Of a stretch of DNA of 64,000 bases, positions 32,352-44,214 are shown piece by piece; the stretch's first letter is position 1; each line of letters starts with the position of its first letter. Location of the stretch: positions 2,592,001 to 2,656,000 of the forward strand of contig OY747700.1 in assembly GCA_963556495.2 (NCBI GenBank). The letters run 5' to 3'. The notes under the pieces are model-generated. The model searched no databases. It worked only from the letters and a program-made list of their open reading frames with translations, and was not told where the DNA came from. A program made the translations under genes and the position numbers. This stretch comes from Valencia hispanica. Its lineage: Eukaryota; Chordata; Actinopteri; Cyprinodontiformes; Valenciidae.

Positions 32352-35300
32352 GGTAATTCAATTCAATTCAGTTTATTTATATAGCGCCAATTCACAACAG
32401 ATGTCATCTCAAGGCACTTAACAAGAAGTTATTTCAATACATTTATACAAACATTCCAATCAGTTAAAAAGTTTCCTATTTAAGGAATCCCAGCAGATTG
32501 CGTCAGTCATTGGCGTGAGGTTGGGCCCCGTTGATGCAGACTTTCCAACCACAGCAATCCTTCAGCAATCCCTCATACTGAGCAAGCATGTAGCGACGGT
32601 GGAGAGGAAAAACTCCCCTTTAACAGGAAGAAACCTCCAACAGAACCAGGCTCAGTAGGAGCGGCCATCTGCCACGACCGTCTGGGGGTTTGAGAAGACA
32701 GAGCAGAAACACAGAAGGAACAGAAGATCTGATATAAGAGAACTTTCTATGTTACAGAAAGCAAAAAGTTGATAACAGGACACAGTGGATGTTCAGTTAC
32801 TGGGAGGATCATCCCAGTCGATGCCCCCCGTCCAACAGGGCATTGCAGCCAAGCAGGATACCAGACCAGGTATATCTTCTATGGAGAGAAAAACACAGAG
32901 AGAAAACAAAGTTAACAGTCAAAATAACAGCAAATAATACAACTGGAGAGTAGTAGGAGAGAAAAGTAGCAGAGTGTCTTAGTCTGTCCTCCAGCAGTCT
33001 AAGCCTATAGCAGCATAACTACAGAGATAGCTCAGGATGACCTAAGCCACTCTAACTATAAGCTTTATCAAAAAGGAAAGTTTTAAGCCTGGCCTTAAAA
33101 GTAAACAGAGTGTCTGCCTCACGGACTAAAGCTGGGAGCTGGTTCCACAGGAGAGGAGCCTGATAACTAAAAGATCTGCCTCCCATTCTACTTTTAGAAA
33201 TCCTAGGAACTACAGGTAAACCTGCAGTCTGAGAGCAAAGTGCTCTTTTAGGAACATAAGGAACAATTAGATCTCTGATGTATGATGGAGCTTGATAATT
33301 ATGGGCTTTATATGGAAGAAGAAGGATCTTAGATTCTATTCTGGATTTAACAGGGAGCCAATGAAGGGAAGCTAAAATAGGAGAAATGTGATCTCTCTTT
33401 TTAATATACATCAGAACTCTTGCTGCCGCATTTTGGATCAACTGAAGGCTTTTAATGGCATTTTGTGGACTACCTGATAGTAAAGAATTACAGTAGTCCA
33501 GCCTTGAGGTAACAAATGCATGGACTAGTTTCTCAGCATCACTCCTGGACAGGATGTTTCTAATTTTAGCAATATTCCGGAGGTGAAAGAAAGAAATCCT
33601 AGAAACCTGTTAAATATGGGATTTGAATGTCAAGTCTCGGTCAAAAATAACGCCGAGGTTCTTTACGTTATTACTGGGGGACAATTTAATGCCATCCAGA
33701 TGAAGTGATTGACTAATCAGTTTCTGTTTAAGAACTTCTGGTCCAAAGACGGAAACTTCTGTTTTGTCAGAATTTAAAAGCAAAAAGTTTAGATTCATCC
33801 ATGTTTTTATGTCTTCCAGACATGCCTGTAATCTACCTAACTGACTGGGTTCATCAGGATTTATGGATAAATATAGTTGTGTATCATCTGCATAGCTGTG
33901 GAAATTTATCCCATGCTGTCTAATAATTCTACCAATTGGGAGCATATATATGGTGAACAGAATTGGTCCAAGGACAGAACCCTGTGGAACTCCACAAGTA
34001 ACTCTTGAGAGTGAAGATGATTTATCATTTAGATGAACAAACTGGAATCTATCAGACAAATATGATTTAAACCAGCCTAGTGCTGTTCCTTTGATCCCTG
34101 CAACATGTTCAAGCCTTTCTAAGAGAATATTATGATCGACTGTGTCAAAAGCAGCACTGAGATCTAACAAAACCAGAACAGACACCAGTCCATTATCTGA
34201 GGCCATGAGAATATCATTAGTAACCTTCACCAGTGCTGTTTCAGTGCTATGATGAGCTCTAAAACCTGACTGAAACTCTTCAAACAGCTCGTTATTGTTT
34301 AAATGCTCACAGACTTGATTAGCAACAATTTTCTCCAGGACTTTGGATAAGAAAGGAAGGTTAGATATAGGTCTGTAATTCACTAAGTCATCTTGATCAA
34401 GGGAAGGTTTCTTGAGTAAAGGTTTAATTACAGCTATTTTAAATTCCTGTGGTACGAATCCGTTTACTAAGGATAGATTCATCATATCCAAAATGGGGCC
34501 AGGAACCAAATGGAACACTTCTTTAAATAATTTGGTTGAGATTGGGTCCAACATACAAGTTGAAGGTTTAGATGAGGCTAATATTTTTGATAATTCCGAA
34601 AGCTCGACTGAATCAAAACAGCCTAAGCACAACTGAGGATCTACAGTTCTTTCCGATACTGCCTCATTTACTGAGGAAGAAGTAATCATGTTTGGGAGGA
34701 TGCCAATGATTTTATTTTTAATAGAATTAATTTTATTTATGAAGAATCCCATAAAATCATCACTGCTAAGAGCTGGGGGAATAGTTGGCTCAACAGAGCT
34801 ATGACTCTGTGTAAGTTTGGCAACTGTACTAAAAAGAAACCTAGGATTGTTTTTATTCGCCTCTATTAATGATGAAAAATATGCTGTTCTAGCTTGTCGA
34901 AGAGTCTTTTTATACAGCAGTAGACTGTTATTCCAGGTTAAATAGGAATCCTCTAGGTGTGTAGAGCGCCATTTTCTCTCCAACTTCCTAGTATTCTGCT
35001 TTAAAGCACGCAACTCTGCGTTGAACCAAGGAGTCAGCCTCCTATGGCTAGCCACTTTCTTTTTTAAGGGGGCTACACTATCTAATGCCAAACGCAATGA
35101 GGACGTAACGCTGTGAACCAGATCATCAATTTCTGAAGGGTTAGAGATAGAATTGCTGCCATCCACTGTGTTACTCTGAGACACTGAGGAAAGTAAGAAT
35201 GGTACAGATTCTTTAAAAATTGTTACAGCATTGTCTGATAAAGCTCTACTATAGTGAAATTTTCTTTCAGATTTAAAATGGTCAGTTAAAGTAAATTCAA

Positions 35301-35990
35301 AAGTTATTAAGAAGTGGTCAGACAGGACCGGGTTATGTGGGTGGACTGTTATTTCCTCACACTCAATACCGTATGTCAGTACAAGGTCCAAAGTGTGTTT
35401 ACCCGAGTGGGTCGATCCCTGTACTTTTTGAGTAAAGCCAATTGAGTCTAAAATAGCACTAAAGGCTGCATTTAGGCTATCATTTTCAGTATCCACATGA
35501 ATATTAAAGTCCCCCACTATAATAACCCTATCAGTATTTAATACTAAATCAGATCAAAAATGTGAGATCTGATCCAAGAATTGAGAGTAAGGGCCTGGTG
35601 GACGATACAAAACCACAAACAAAAATGGTCTTAATGTTTTGCAACTTGGATGAGGAAAATTAAGGGTTAGATGTTCAAAATAACTGTAGCTATGAATTGG
35701 TCTGGGACTAATTAGTAAATCAGAACGAAAAATGGTTGGAACTCCTCCTCCTCGCCCAGTATTTCTAGGAATGTGAAAATTTAAATGACTGGAAGGAGTT
35801 GACTCATTTATACTGACATAATCCTCCTGCTGCAACCAGGTGTCTGTGAGACAAAGGAAATCAATGTGATTACCACAAATCAAGTCATTTACTATCAAAG
35901 TCTTTGAGGAGAGAGATCTTATGTTTAATAAACCACATTTAATAGATTTAAGGTAAAGGTCTAAACCCTTTGTGTCCAGGATGTGTGGGG
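32352..35990 (-). mobile_element. L2-clade LINE, nearly intact copy
   Basis: The 3' end at 32352-32420 reads, on the plus strand, AATTCAATTCAATTCAGTTTATTTATATAGCGCCAATTCACAACAG, the family 3' terminus. A 3' UTR extends to about 33050, followed upstream by one long protein frame to about 35950. The two nonsense codons described below are the only inactivating changes seen, so it is one of the younger insertions in the window. The 5' boundary is taken near 35990, before Rex1-like sequence begins; an intact 5' UTR is not certain. Confidence 0.8.
33052..35950 (-). pseudogene. L2 LINE endonuclease-reverse transcriptase, two nonsense codons
   Basis: A single reading frame of about 960 codons. Endonuclease landmarks are [10 protein letters not shown] (about 35945), [33 protein letters not shown] and the SDHFLITF block. 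RT landmarks are VNYRPISNLPFLSKVLEKIV, LLDLSAAFDTVDHNILL (A), GVPQGSVLGPILFTIYM (B), [12 protein letters not shown] (C, catalytic), NSDKTEVSVFGPE and NLGVIFDRDLTFKSHI. The C-terminal part has QNAAARVLMYIKKRDHISP and SFSYQAPLLWNQLPALVREA. The frame is interrupted only by TGA at 35554-35556 (the copy at 28610 has a leucine codon there) and TAA at 33610-33612 (the copy at 53730 has a lysine codon there). The 20-odd RT and EN key residues look intact, so loss of activity is recent. Confidence 0.85.
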
Positions 35991-35999
35991 TCTGCAGAG

Positions 36000-36415
36000 A
36001 TGGTAGCTGACCTTTTCCTGACCCTTGACCTGTACAAGTCCTGATTGGAGGGAAGGACCGCCCTGATGATCCTCTCTGCAGACCTGAAGGTTCCCTGCAG
36101 TCTGGTTCTGATGATCCAAACCCCAGAGTGATGGAGGAACAGGACAGGATGACCAGCAGCTCCTGGAAAAGTTTAACTACCAGAGTTGCTGCACGAAGTC
36201 CTTTCTCTTCTGGACCTTCTTCTGAACGGCGGCTCAGGCCCAGAGAAGGGTGGTTCTGAAGAACCAGAAGAGATCCACAGTAGAGCCAGAGTTGTTGAGG
36301 ATGGTGAGAGGTAGTGTGGGGGGCATTCTCCAGATGTCCACCATCATCTCCACAGTCTTGAGTGGGTTAAACTCCAGGTGGTTCTGACAGCACCAGTGGA
36401 CCAGCTGATCCACTT
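36000..36415 (-). pseudogene. Rex1-type LINE fragment, C-terminal RT region
   Basis: The minus-strand sequence reads, with frame changes, as the region after RT motif C of Rex1-type elements. Landmarks include a Q-E-L-L-V-I-L stretch and an [13 protein letters not shown] stretch encoded around 36330-36385. The MITE beginning at 36416 interrupts it. The upstream part, with the motif-C-like block, resumes at 37090. Confidence 0.5.
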
Positions 36416-36950
36416 AAGCCCCTTTCAAACAGGCCCTGAAAAACGGTAATATTCCGGACTTCGTCTGTTTTGCTTTTGAGTCTGAAAGCAATCTTCCAGG
36501 ACTCTGTCCGGATACCCTTTACCGGTAATTTTATTGATGAAGACCTAGTAACAAGAGCGGACTTTTGGCGGTATGGTGTTTGCATTCAGATTATCAGGTA
36601 ATGTTCCGGAAAAGCTGGGGCAGTGGGGAAAAGGGGAGGGGGGCAGGGAACGCTGTGAGCGCACACATTGATGACGTATAAATGTCACGTGAACAGCAGT
36701 GCATAAGAACACGCTTTTTCAACTTCTTTATCAATGTCTCTTAAGCGTTTCCATGTGCGCAAAACTGCACACATCACAAAGACAAGCACTGTGAGTAGAT
36801 CTGCTGTTTCAGCGGCCATCTTTGCAATGATCCCTTTGTTTGGGGAAACAACATGTACGCCAGCCGCACAAAGTTTACGTCATATCCACATACAACGACC
36901 AGTGCGGTTGCTACGTCACAAACGCAGTCTGTTTCAGACGGCCTTTTAGC
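36416..36950. mobile_element. MITE of the AAGCCCCTTTCAGACAG family, copy B
   Basis: The left end AAGCCCCTTTCAAACAGG and the right end CAGTCTGTTTCAGACGGCCTT are imperfect inverted termini. The interior shares long stretches with the copy at 54981-55634 in reverse orientation: ATTACCGGTAAAGGGTATCCGGAC, TATGGTGTTTGCATTCAGAT and CACAAAGACAAGCACTGTGAGTAGATC. No transposase is encoded. It sits in the Rex1 fragment. Confidence 0.75.
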
Positions 36951-37089
36951 ATCTGCTACTCATTCACAGGGATATCAAAGCAGAAGTACTCAGAAATGCA
37001 ATTTTGAGCTTAATTTTCTTAAGATATGTCATTTGGCATAAAAAAAATGCCGCAAGAAAATGTTGACAACACGAAAAACATGATTTTCA

Positions 37090-37245
37090 TTGGAGTGGGT
37101 CTTTAATGTCTGTGTGCTGACTGACTTACCGTCCTGGATCAGAACCATAATGGTTGCATCTGCAAACTTCAGGAGCTTCAAAGACAGGTCCACTGAGGTG
37201 CAGAAGAGGAGAGAGGACACACCTTCGGTGCTGATGGTAGACCTT
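37090..37245 (-). pseudogene. Rex1-type RT fragment with motif C
   Basis: The minus-strand frame (37029-37220) contains LLKFADATIMVLIQDGKSV, corresponding to the F-A-D-D-T-T-V-V-G catalytic block of Rex1 RT with the second Asp replaced by Ala. It is preceded by a VSSLLFCTSVDLS stretch. The active site is destroyed. It is probably continuous with the fragment at 36000-36415 before the MITE inserted. Confidence 0.6.
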
Positions 37246-39090
37246 GTTTGCTACTAAAGGGAAAACATCTGTGGCTCTCATTGTCCTCTCAGTTTTTGTT
37301 TGTCTTCTTTGAAGAAGGAACCGGGTCAGAACCTGGTGAACTCTGGGTTAACTCTGTACTCTTTTATTTTCCAAGTCCATTTAAGCTAAAAATGGCCAAG
37401 AATGAGGAAATGTGATTATCGCTTGTCCTGCGGTAGTAGATGAAAAGAGGGAGGAGAGAGTTGAGTCTGTGGCTTCAAAACAAGAGGAAACAGTTTCATG
37501 AGAACCTTCTGCTTATCTTGAGTTGATGATGATAATGATTTTCAGGTTTTAAACGCACAACGAGAGGGCAACGGAAAATTTACAGATAATAAAACCATAA
37601 TTTGATGCAACATCACACAAAATCAAAAGAAAACCCCCAATGTTTATAAAATCTAAATCGAACAATTTTCTAGAAGATTCTCCAGGGAGGAGCTGCTGAT
37701 CTTTGCGTAGGAACAAAAGTCATCTCCAAAGCGTCTGCAGTCCATCATCCTCCAGAGAGGAGAACCTCTCAGATAGCCCAAGTCCAGAGAGTGAAGCTTG
37801 GAAAAATGACCAGAAACTCAAGAGCTCCATCTCAGACTCTACAGGCCTCAATTAGCAGGTTAAAGGTCAAAGGTCATGCCACTAAACCAGTATGGCTGCT
37901 TTGAAGGGTTAAAGGAGAAAGCCTCTTCTTTCTAGAAACAAAATGGTGGCAGGACTGAGGTTAGCAGAGCTGCATCTGGATGAAGGACAATTATTCTGGG
38001 ACAGAGGAGACCAGAGAGGAGATGTTGGACCAGGATGGACAGAACCAGGATTAACGGAACCATGATGGAGACAGCTAAACACAGCAGATCAGCACCAACT
38101 CCTGAGCTCTACCAAAAACTGAGGAAATGTCTACAAATCTTTGAATATGAATGGAACATATTCTGGCATTTACTCAAAGTTTCTGATACTAATAACACAA
38201 TCTAGCAATGATATCCATTCTAATCAAAATCCAGAAGATGATGAATGATTTCCTGTTGGATCAACTGAGGTGGAAATATCACCGGCCCTGACCTGACCAG
38301 CTTATTCTGCGTTCCATTTACCTCGGAAGTGGGACCTCGGAGCTGGGATTGAGTTAACAGCTTCCAAGTTAACGTTCATGTGGTGCGTTAAAAAAAAAAT
38401 CTACAGGAATGCCCCCTGAAGTTGGACATCCCACTCGAAAAGTCTGAGATTTTTTCTTGCTCCGAATTTGACTTTCAATATGACCATTGCTCAAATTAAC
38501 AATAGAAGTTATCGTGGAAACATGCTTATTTTACAAGACACACTAGAAAGAGTTTGTCTAAAATCAATGCTACAAGTAGAGCCTACAACTTTAAACTTAA
38601 AGTAGTGTTTTGCATATGGAAAGTACAGCTTATCACAATGTAAGAGGCACTGCCAATAATGGGTACTTGGGCGTCACCATTTTGGAATCCCGTTTTATCC
38701 GACTACGTTAACTGTGTTATGGAAAGAAAATATATTTTTCCTTCCATAAGAATGAGGTTAGAGCAGAGCAACCTTTACCACTCCAAGAGCCTTTAGGACC
38801 AGATTCCGTCAGTAAAGAAAACCATGGGAGCCACAAAATCTTTTGACATTTAAGATGAAATAACACTGCATATTATGGTTGTCTTTTTCTTTGCCTTTAT
38901 GCTATTAATAGGCTACTAAAGAAAATGAAATGTGTTGCATTTATGAAATTACTGAATGATGTCAGAGAAAATGGAATTACATTTCTGCATGTGACAAAAT
39001 CATTTGAAACGTTGAAAAAAAATGTTGGGTTAAAGCTTTCAACTAAAATACTCATTGTCTATTTGAGTCCTTCTTGTATTTCTAAAAAAA
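37246..39090. other. No gene recognised; possible MITE at 38310-38470
   Basis: Unclassified sequence. At 38310-38470 the block GCGTTCCATTTACCTCGGAAGTGGGACCTCGGAGCTGGGA...CCCCCTGAAGTTGGACATCCCACTCGAAAAGTCTGAG looks like one of the 'CCATTTACCTCGGAAGT' fish DNA-transposon fragments. Only one end could be seen. Confidence 0.3.
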
Positions 39091-39094
39091 AAAG

Positions 39095-39402
39095 GAATAA
39101 TTAATTATTTAAGGAGTTGTTGTAGATGATGATAGCTGTGGGCAGGAAGGATTTCCTGTAGCGTTTGGCTCTGATGCTGTTACCCCAACAGATGACGGCT
39201 GAAGAGATTACCCTCTCCACAACAGACTTGTAGAAGATCTCCAGCATCTTGCTGCAAACCTTGAAGGACCTAAGCTTCCTCCAGAAGTCCAGTCTGCTCT
39301 GTCCCTTCTTGTAGATGGCTTCACTGTTCAGTCTCCAGTCCAGTCTGTTGTCAAGGTGAACTCCGAGGTATTTATACTCCTCAACCACCTCCACATCTTC
39401 TC
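39095..39402 (-). mobile_element. Rex1/CR1-like LINE fragment (RT C-terminal part)
   Basis: The minus-strand frame 39101-39394 encodes EEYKYLGVHLDNRLDWRLN, KKGQSRLDFWRKLRSFKVCS and KMLEIFYKSVVERVISSAVICWGNSI, the same region as in the copies at 18114 and 57368. It then jumps, by a deletion after SIRAKRYRK, to the last codons SFLPTAIIIYNNSLNN. The 5' side is cut exactly where the LTR-like repeat begins (39403). Confidence 0.8.
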
Positions 39403-40382
39403 CCAGTATTTAGAAAATAGCTCAACCTGACAGCCAAACATTTCATATATTTATCCCATCTATTCTAAAGCATGCAACCAATACTACAGATCTTAGAAAA
39501 CAATAATAGGTGAACATTAAACACAATTAACATGAAATGAATCAGTGAGAACAGCTGAGGTTCGGGTCAGAAAAGGAGGGGGGGGCCCTCACTCCAGAGG
39601 ACCCAAGTCACAGATAGGCTGTGGGAAAAAAGTCATAAATCTTAGCTCTGTGCCAAGATGGAGGGGGGGGGGGCACATGTAGTGTAAGGAGACAAAGGGC
39701 CATAAACTATCTTTGGCTAAAATGGACAGAGCACATGGGCTGAAGCGTCCATGTGGAGGGCGTCTGCTTTACCAACAGACTAAAGACAATGGAGTTTCAT
39801 ATTCACATACTTTCAGCTAAGACCAGCTAACAGGCTAGACCGAGTTCAACTCTGCCGCCTGGGTGATCAGGGAGTGAGAGAGAGAGGAAAAGAGAGGAAG
39901 GGAAAAAAAGAAAGTAAGGTGTGATCTGCTCAGGGTAAAACAAACAGTTTCAAACACAGCTTTGCTTTGAAGGAGGTCCAGTCCACTAAGAGAGCAAATT
40001 GTGTCCGTAGTTGAGCAAGAAAAGGAAGAGTTATAAAAAAACCTTGTACAGGATTTAAGGACTGTGTGGCCCAAAGGCAGGCTGGATGGCCTGTAGGTCG
40101 ACGTCTAACGAACTGTCTCGGAACAGTTCTGATATAGCTCAAACGAGATACACAAACCGAATGAGCACTTCGAAGCTTTGACCAGCGGGTCAGAACAAAA
40201 GAGAATCTTCACCGGTAAGATGTCCTCTGTTGAGCCTGAGTTTCTCTCTGAAACGTCTGTCTTGAGAACAATTCAAAATGGGCGCGACTACTCTTATAGC
40301 CCCTTTGGCCGTGATGTAATCGCCAATGTCACCATGGGTGGTCACGGACCAATAGGAGTGTGTCGGGGGTCACTGCTAGGAT
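39403..40382 (-). mobile_element. LTR-like repeat, copy 2
   Basis: Reverse-complement copy of 10950-11960. On the minus strand the order is CCGACACACTCCTATTGGTCCGTG, GGCCAAAGGGGCTATAAGAG (TATA-like), ACATCTTACCGGTGAAGATTC and GGTTGCATGCTTTAGAATAGATGGG. It is flanked by the truncated LINE at 39402 and the truncated L1 tail at 40385, so both edges look like breakpoints rather than natural ends. Runs of eight or more G occur near 39583 and 39663. Confidence 0.55.
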
Positions 40383-40384
40383 AG

Positions 40385-41976
40385 GAGAATGTATGTGTTT
40401 AAGAGGGAGGGAACGTATGACTGTGTTTGTATGTCTTTGTCTACCTGTCAGGTTGGATCTTGGTCTGCCCCCTCGCCTGGCGCACCTCAGGCCTTAAACT
40501 TAATGGGGGGCCTATTTCCCCTCCGTCACTCTCCGCCGGTGACGGGGGCCCCTGCCTGCCGGTGCGTTGGTGGTCAATCCGGTTCGGACCTGGTGCGTGC
40601 CTGACCGGGCCTGGGGGGGCCGGTGTGTCGGTCAGCCGATGCGCTGGGCCGATATCTTCCTTTGGTTGGTCTTTTAGAGGTGCCAGGTTTGGGATCGTTG
40701 GGTGGTGCCTGCTCGGTGGCTCGGCGGGATGCGGATCCGGCGTCTCTGCTCGTTTGATCACCTGTTCTGTGCGCGCCGTGCGTGGCCGGCTCATTGGCGG
40801 GCTGGACCGGCCCTGGCCCTCGTTTGAAGCCTGGTCTCGGCGCCCTGCGTTGCGCGGGATTAGGACCCGGGAGCTGGTACAACTTGGCGTCCAGATGCTG
40901 ACTGAGCCCGGCCTGGGGATGCTGTCCGTCCCCTGCGGCTATTGGTGGGGCGCTGGGATGTTGGCGGTGGGGATTGGCCTAGGGCGGAGGCGTCGCGTGG
41001 CGGCCGCGGCCCCTGCAGTGCCGGGGGCCCCTCGTCGGCCGGTCCCTTGTCGGGTCCCTGCTGGGGGGTAGGGTGCCCCTGGGCCCCGGCTCCCCCGGTC
41101 CGTTGACCAGCCCGCCCCGGCACGGCCGGTTGCCGGCAGAGCCCGTGGGCTCGTCACTGCTGCCCCCCGGGCGCCTGCATAGTGGCCGCTGGATGTTCCC
41201 CTGGGGTTCTCCCTTTCTCCTCTCTCGGGGGATGCGGTCGGCCCCGCCCGGGTCCGCCTGGGGCTCTGGCGGTCCTTTGGACGTCTTTGCTCCGATCTCC
41301 TTCATGTCTGTATCGATTCCTGGGGGACGGATTGATGTCTTCTCACACCAACTATCGAACACTCTTATGGAGAAACCTTATATGCACCAGCATGCTAACA
41401 CACACACATAGATGTGGGGTCTCTGGTGTTTAAGGATATATTCTTGGGCTGAGGTTATCATTACTAGAGCTTGATTAATCGGTACCATGAGTTTTTCTGT
41501 GACATTATTGTTGTATTTTTATATCTATTTTTGTGTGATGTGGTTGTGTAATTCTTAAGTTCACAATGTTTGGTTGGTTTTGTCGATGTTCCTTTTTCGT
41601 GTTTTGTTTTTCCCCCTCTCTCTGCCGTTCTGTGGGTATGGAGGCAGACTTCAATGTTTTCCTGTGTTTTCTTTGTTCCCCTTCCTCTCTTGTATTTTCA
41701 ACTCACCCTCTCTCATGACATTTTGTTTCCTACCTCTCTTCTTCATCTTCCTTCTTTCTTCTCCTTAATTTTCCGTCTCCGTGTCCATAACATCAGGAAA
41801 TAAAAACCCCAACAATTCATTATAAAGATTTTTCACACATAAATCAAGTGGAGTACCATAGCAAAAGCTGTACTGCTCCGCTTGTGAAAGTAAATCTGTT
41901 GGGCTTCTACTTGGTACTCAGACACCAATTCTGAGGTCCACACTGCCAAACAGGACACGTAAAAAAAAAAAAAAAA
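40385..41976 (+). mobile_element. L1/Tx1-like LINE, 5'-truncated 3' tail copy 2
   Basis: Corresponds in reverse orientation to 23118-21713 of the large L1-like copy and then extends further: about 160 bases beyond, through CATAACATCAGGAAATAAAAACCCC, to a run of A at 41959-41976. That A-run marks the real 3' end of the family. Only GC-rich 3' sequence is present; the overlapping open frames are not coding. A matching target duplication was not found. Confidence 0.75.
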
Positions 41977-42034
41977 GAATTCGCTTTGGGTGAAGTTTGC
42001 TAAAAAAAATGACCAAACCCAAACCTCAATCATT

Positions 42035-42665
42035 AAACATCCTGTCAAGTTTTTTGAGTTTCTGTTTTCGGGGAAATTTGGCGTGACAAACTTCAGCTTT
42101 CTGAACCCCTAGTCGGTCATGATTCAATGGAAGTACAATAAAAATTGTTAAATGCCCCCTAACAAAACCACCAATGTGTTCGTTGCTGCATTTACATCAG
42201 CTTACGCACGACTAGAGGTATTTAGATACCTGCACCAGCTCCAAGACCGGGTACTCTACCATGACACAGACAGTGTGATCTATGTCGCACGTGAAGGAGA
42301 GAGCTCTTTACCAACAGGTAGCTATTTGGGTGACTTGACAAATGAGCTCCCACCAGGGGACACCATTCAGGATTTTGTTGCTCAAGGCCAAAGAGTTACT
42401 CATATCAGACAAAACACAGGAGAAAGGTCGTGATGAGAGCAAGGGTATATCACGGACCATAGAATGCTGTGACAGGGTGAGTTTTGATACAATGACAGGA
42501 CTTGTGGAGGGTTACCTGGGTGGTGAGAGAGAAGGAGTACTCAAAGCGCCTCAGCATTCCATAAAACGTGATAAAAACGGGTTCCATCTGGGGAATCACT
42601 CGTTTACCAAAACTTTCAGGGTGGTTTTTGACAACCGAAGATTGTTCCCAGACGGATCAACGCTA
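42035..42665 (+). pseudogene. Polinton protein-primed DNA polymerase B, C-terminal fragment
   Basis: Family B polymerase that would replicate the element from a terminal protein. The frame at 42152-42433 shows AAFTSAYARLEVFRYLHQL and the YHDTDSVIYV motif (family B motif C, catalytic Asp pair in DTDS), followed by PTGSYLGDLTNEL. Stops lie upstream of 42152, though polymerase-like sequence continues back to about 42035. Near 42400 the frame shifts to that at 42342-42680, whose VSFDTMTGLVEGYLGG region and positive tail match the polymerase C-terminus. The exonuclease domain, motifs A and B and the priming region are absent. Confidence 0.8.
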
Positions 42666-42707
42666 CCGTTCGGTTATTGAGGGGAAAAATGCAGCATCAG
42701 GGTTAAC

Positions 42708-43360
42708 TGGAAGCACTTAACTTTGACCCAAGATTTAAAACTCCTTTCTCATGTCTTGTGGTAGGACCAAGTGGTTGTGGAAAATCTTTTTTTGTAAAAA
42801 CCTTTTTAATAAATTGTCTGGATTCTGTACCCGAAAATATTGTTTGGATCTACACTTCATTCCAACCATTGTATACAGAGTTGATGAAGACTAATAAAAC
42901 AATTAAATTCATCGAGGGATTGCCTCATTCCTTTGAAGACAATGTTATATTCCCTACAGACCAGTTACATCTATTGATTCTTGATGATGTACTCTTTCAA
43001 GCAGCTGAGCACCCAGAGGTCATGAAAATATTTACACAATATCGACACCATAGAAACATGAGTGTTTTGCTGTTGACTCAGAATATGTTTCTTAAGGGGA
43101 AACATACTCGAACAATCAGTCTTAATTGTAACTATATGGTCTTGTTTAAAAACCCGCGTGACAGGTTGCAGGTAGCAAATTTAGCCCGTCAAATTTTTCC
43201 TGGACAGAAACCCTTTTTCATGGAGAGTTTAGAAGATGCCACGAACCAGCCACACGGCTATTTATGTGTCGACCTAACCACTGACACCCCAGACCAATAC
43301 AGACTCAGGACAGGTTTACTTCCTGATCAGTGGCCAGCTGTTTACAATGCTAAGAACTGA
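42708..43360 (+). CDS. Polinton FtsK/HerA-type packaging ATPase (open frame)
   Basis: P-loop ATPase related to poxvirus A32 and PRD1-type DNA-packaging motors, used to load DNA into virions. Landmarks: FKTPFSCLVVGPSGCGKSFF with Walker A GPSGCGKS (about 42761-42790), then LHLLILDDVL (Walker B, Asp-Asp, about 42966-42995) and VLLLTQNMFLKGKHTRTISLN with the sensor Gln. The frame is uninterrupted for about 217 codons to TGA at 43358-43360. A stop occurs a few codons before the LNFDPRF region, so the true start is probably near 42708, but no ATG was found and the N-terminus may be missing. This is the best-preserved gene of the fossil. Confidence 0.75.
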
Positions 43361-43624
43361 GCTGAAGATCATTTCGGTAAAAAGACTCTTCGTAAGGCGA
43401 CCCGAGCCCCCAGTTGGCTTACATTCTCCCCTTAGCACCATGAATACTGAATAAGCGCCGTCTCATTTCAAAATAAACTATATTTATTCACATAATTTCA
43501 TGCGTACAGGTTCATTTAATTCCACGTTAAACATCCTATCTCTAATACATTTGTTGAGCATATTCTCATACAACAGTTAAAAACCCGTAACAATCTTTAA
43601 ACATATCTAAAGAACAGGTTCTAT

Positions 43625-44205
43625 GCGAAAAACGTGGTATTTCGCTTCATAACACATTTCGCATACTTCTTGACAAAGTTAGACACAATCTCATGATTCG
43701 ATTCAAGAATTTTACTATACTTTGATAAAACTTGTTGCAGGGAGAAACCATAGGCTCTATGGCAAAAATAAAAAATTCAGTGATGCCCACAAACAGAAGA
43801 TCAGGTCCAGGGCAGCTGTGGCTATAATCATAGGTCGCCTCCACCAGTGTATGAATGTGAGAGTAAATGAATAATGGAGTTGTAAAGCGCTTTGAGGGTC
43901 TCGAAAAGCACTATATAAATGCAAGCCATTATTAACACAGATTAACGTTCATTCAAAAAATCCAAAATAGATGAAGGCTAAAAGAAATTCTGGTGAGTAC
44001 ACAAAAGAGTCAAAAAACTGTCAAAAAGCATTGCTTTCCCACCCTCTTCCAGAGTGAGGGCTAGCCAGTGTTCGGCAGGGTGGGTGTGTATTGACAATAA
44101 AATAAGCCAGTCAGGGGAATGCCAGTGGTAGCAGCTCCAGTTGGTCGCAGGCCCATACACAGCAGAAAAGCTTCCCAAGCAAGTGACCGAGTATCGCATC
44201 AAGCT
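43625..44205 (-). pseudogene. Polinton adenovirus-type cysteine protease (broken)
   Basis: Virion maturation protease of the C5/Ulp1-like fold. The frame at 43978-44202 contains THPAEHWLALTLEEGGKAML followed by FDSF; the His in EHW is the catalytic histidine of the family. Upstream the family's conserved first part is split over other frames by a frameshift and a stop. Downstream a SINE fragment (43816-43935) interrupts the C-terminal half; beyond it the minus strand near 43640-43750 reads a plausible C-terminal helix region. The catalytic Cys was not located. Not functional. Confidence 0.7.
43816..43935 (+). mobile_element. SINE 3' fragment inside the Polinton protease
   Basis: TGTGGCTATAATCATAGG...CCACCAGTGTATGAATGTGAGAG...GTAAAGCGCTTTGAGGGTCTCGAAAAGC...AAATGCAAGCCATTATTAAC matches the 3' half of the SINE at 20472-20761. 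The tRNA-like head is missing (5' truncation). Confidence 0.8.
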
Positions 44206-44214
44206 CGTGATTAT

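Noticed and set aside
40427..41071. 214-codon open frame in the L1 tail copy
   Set aside because: Same GC-rich 3' region, and the equivalent frame is not conserved in the large copy.
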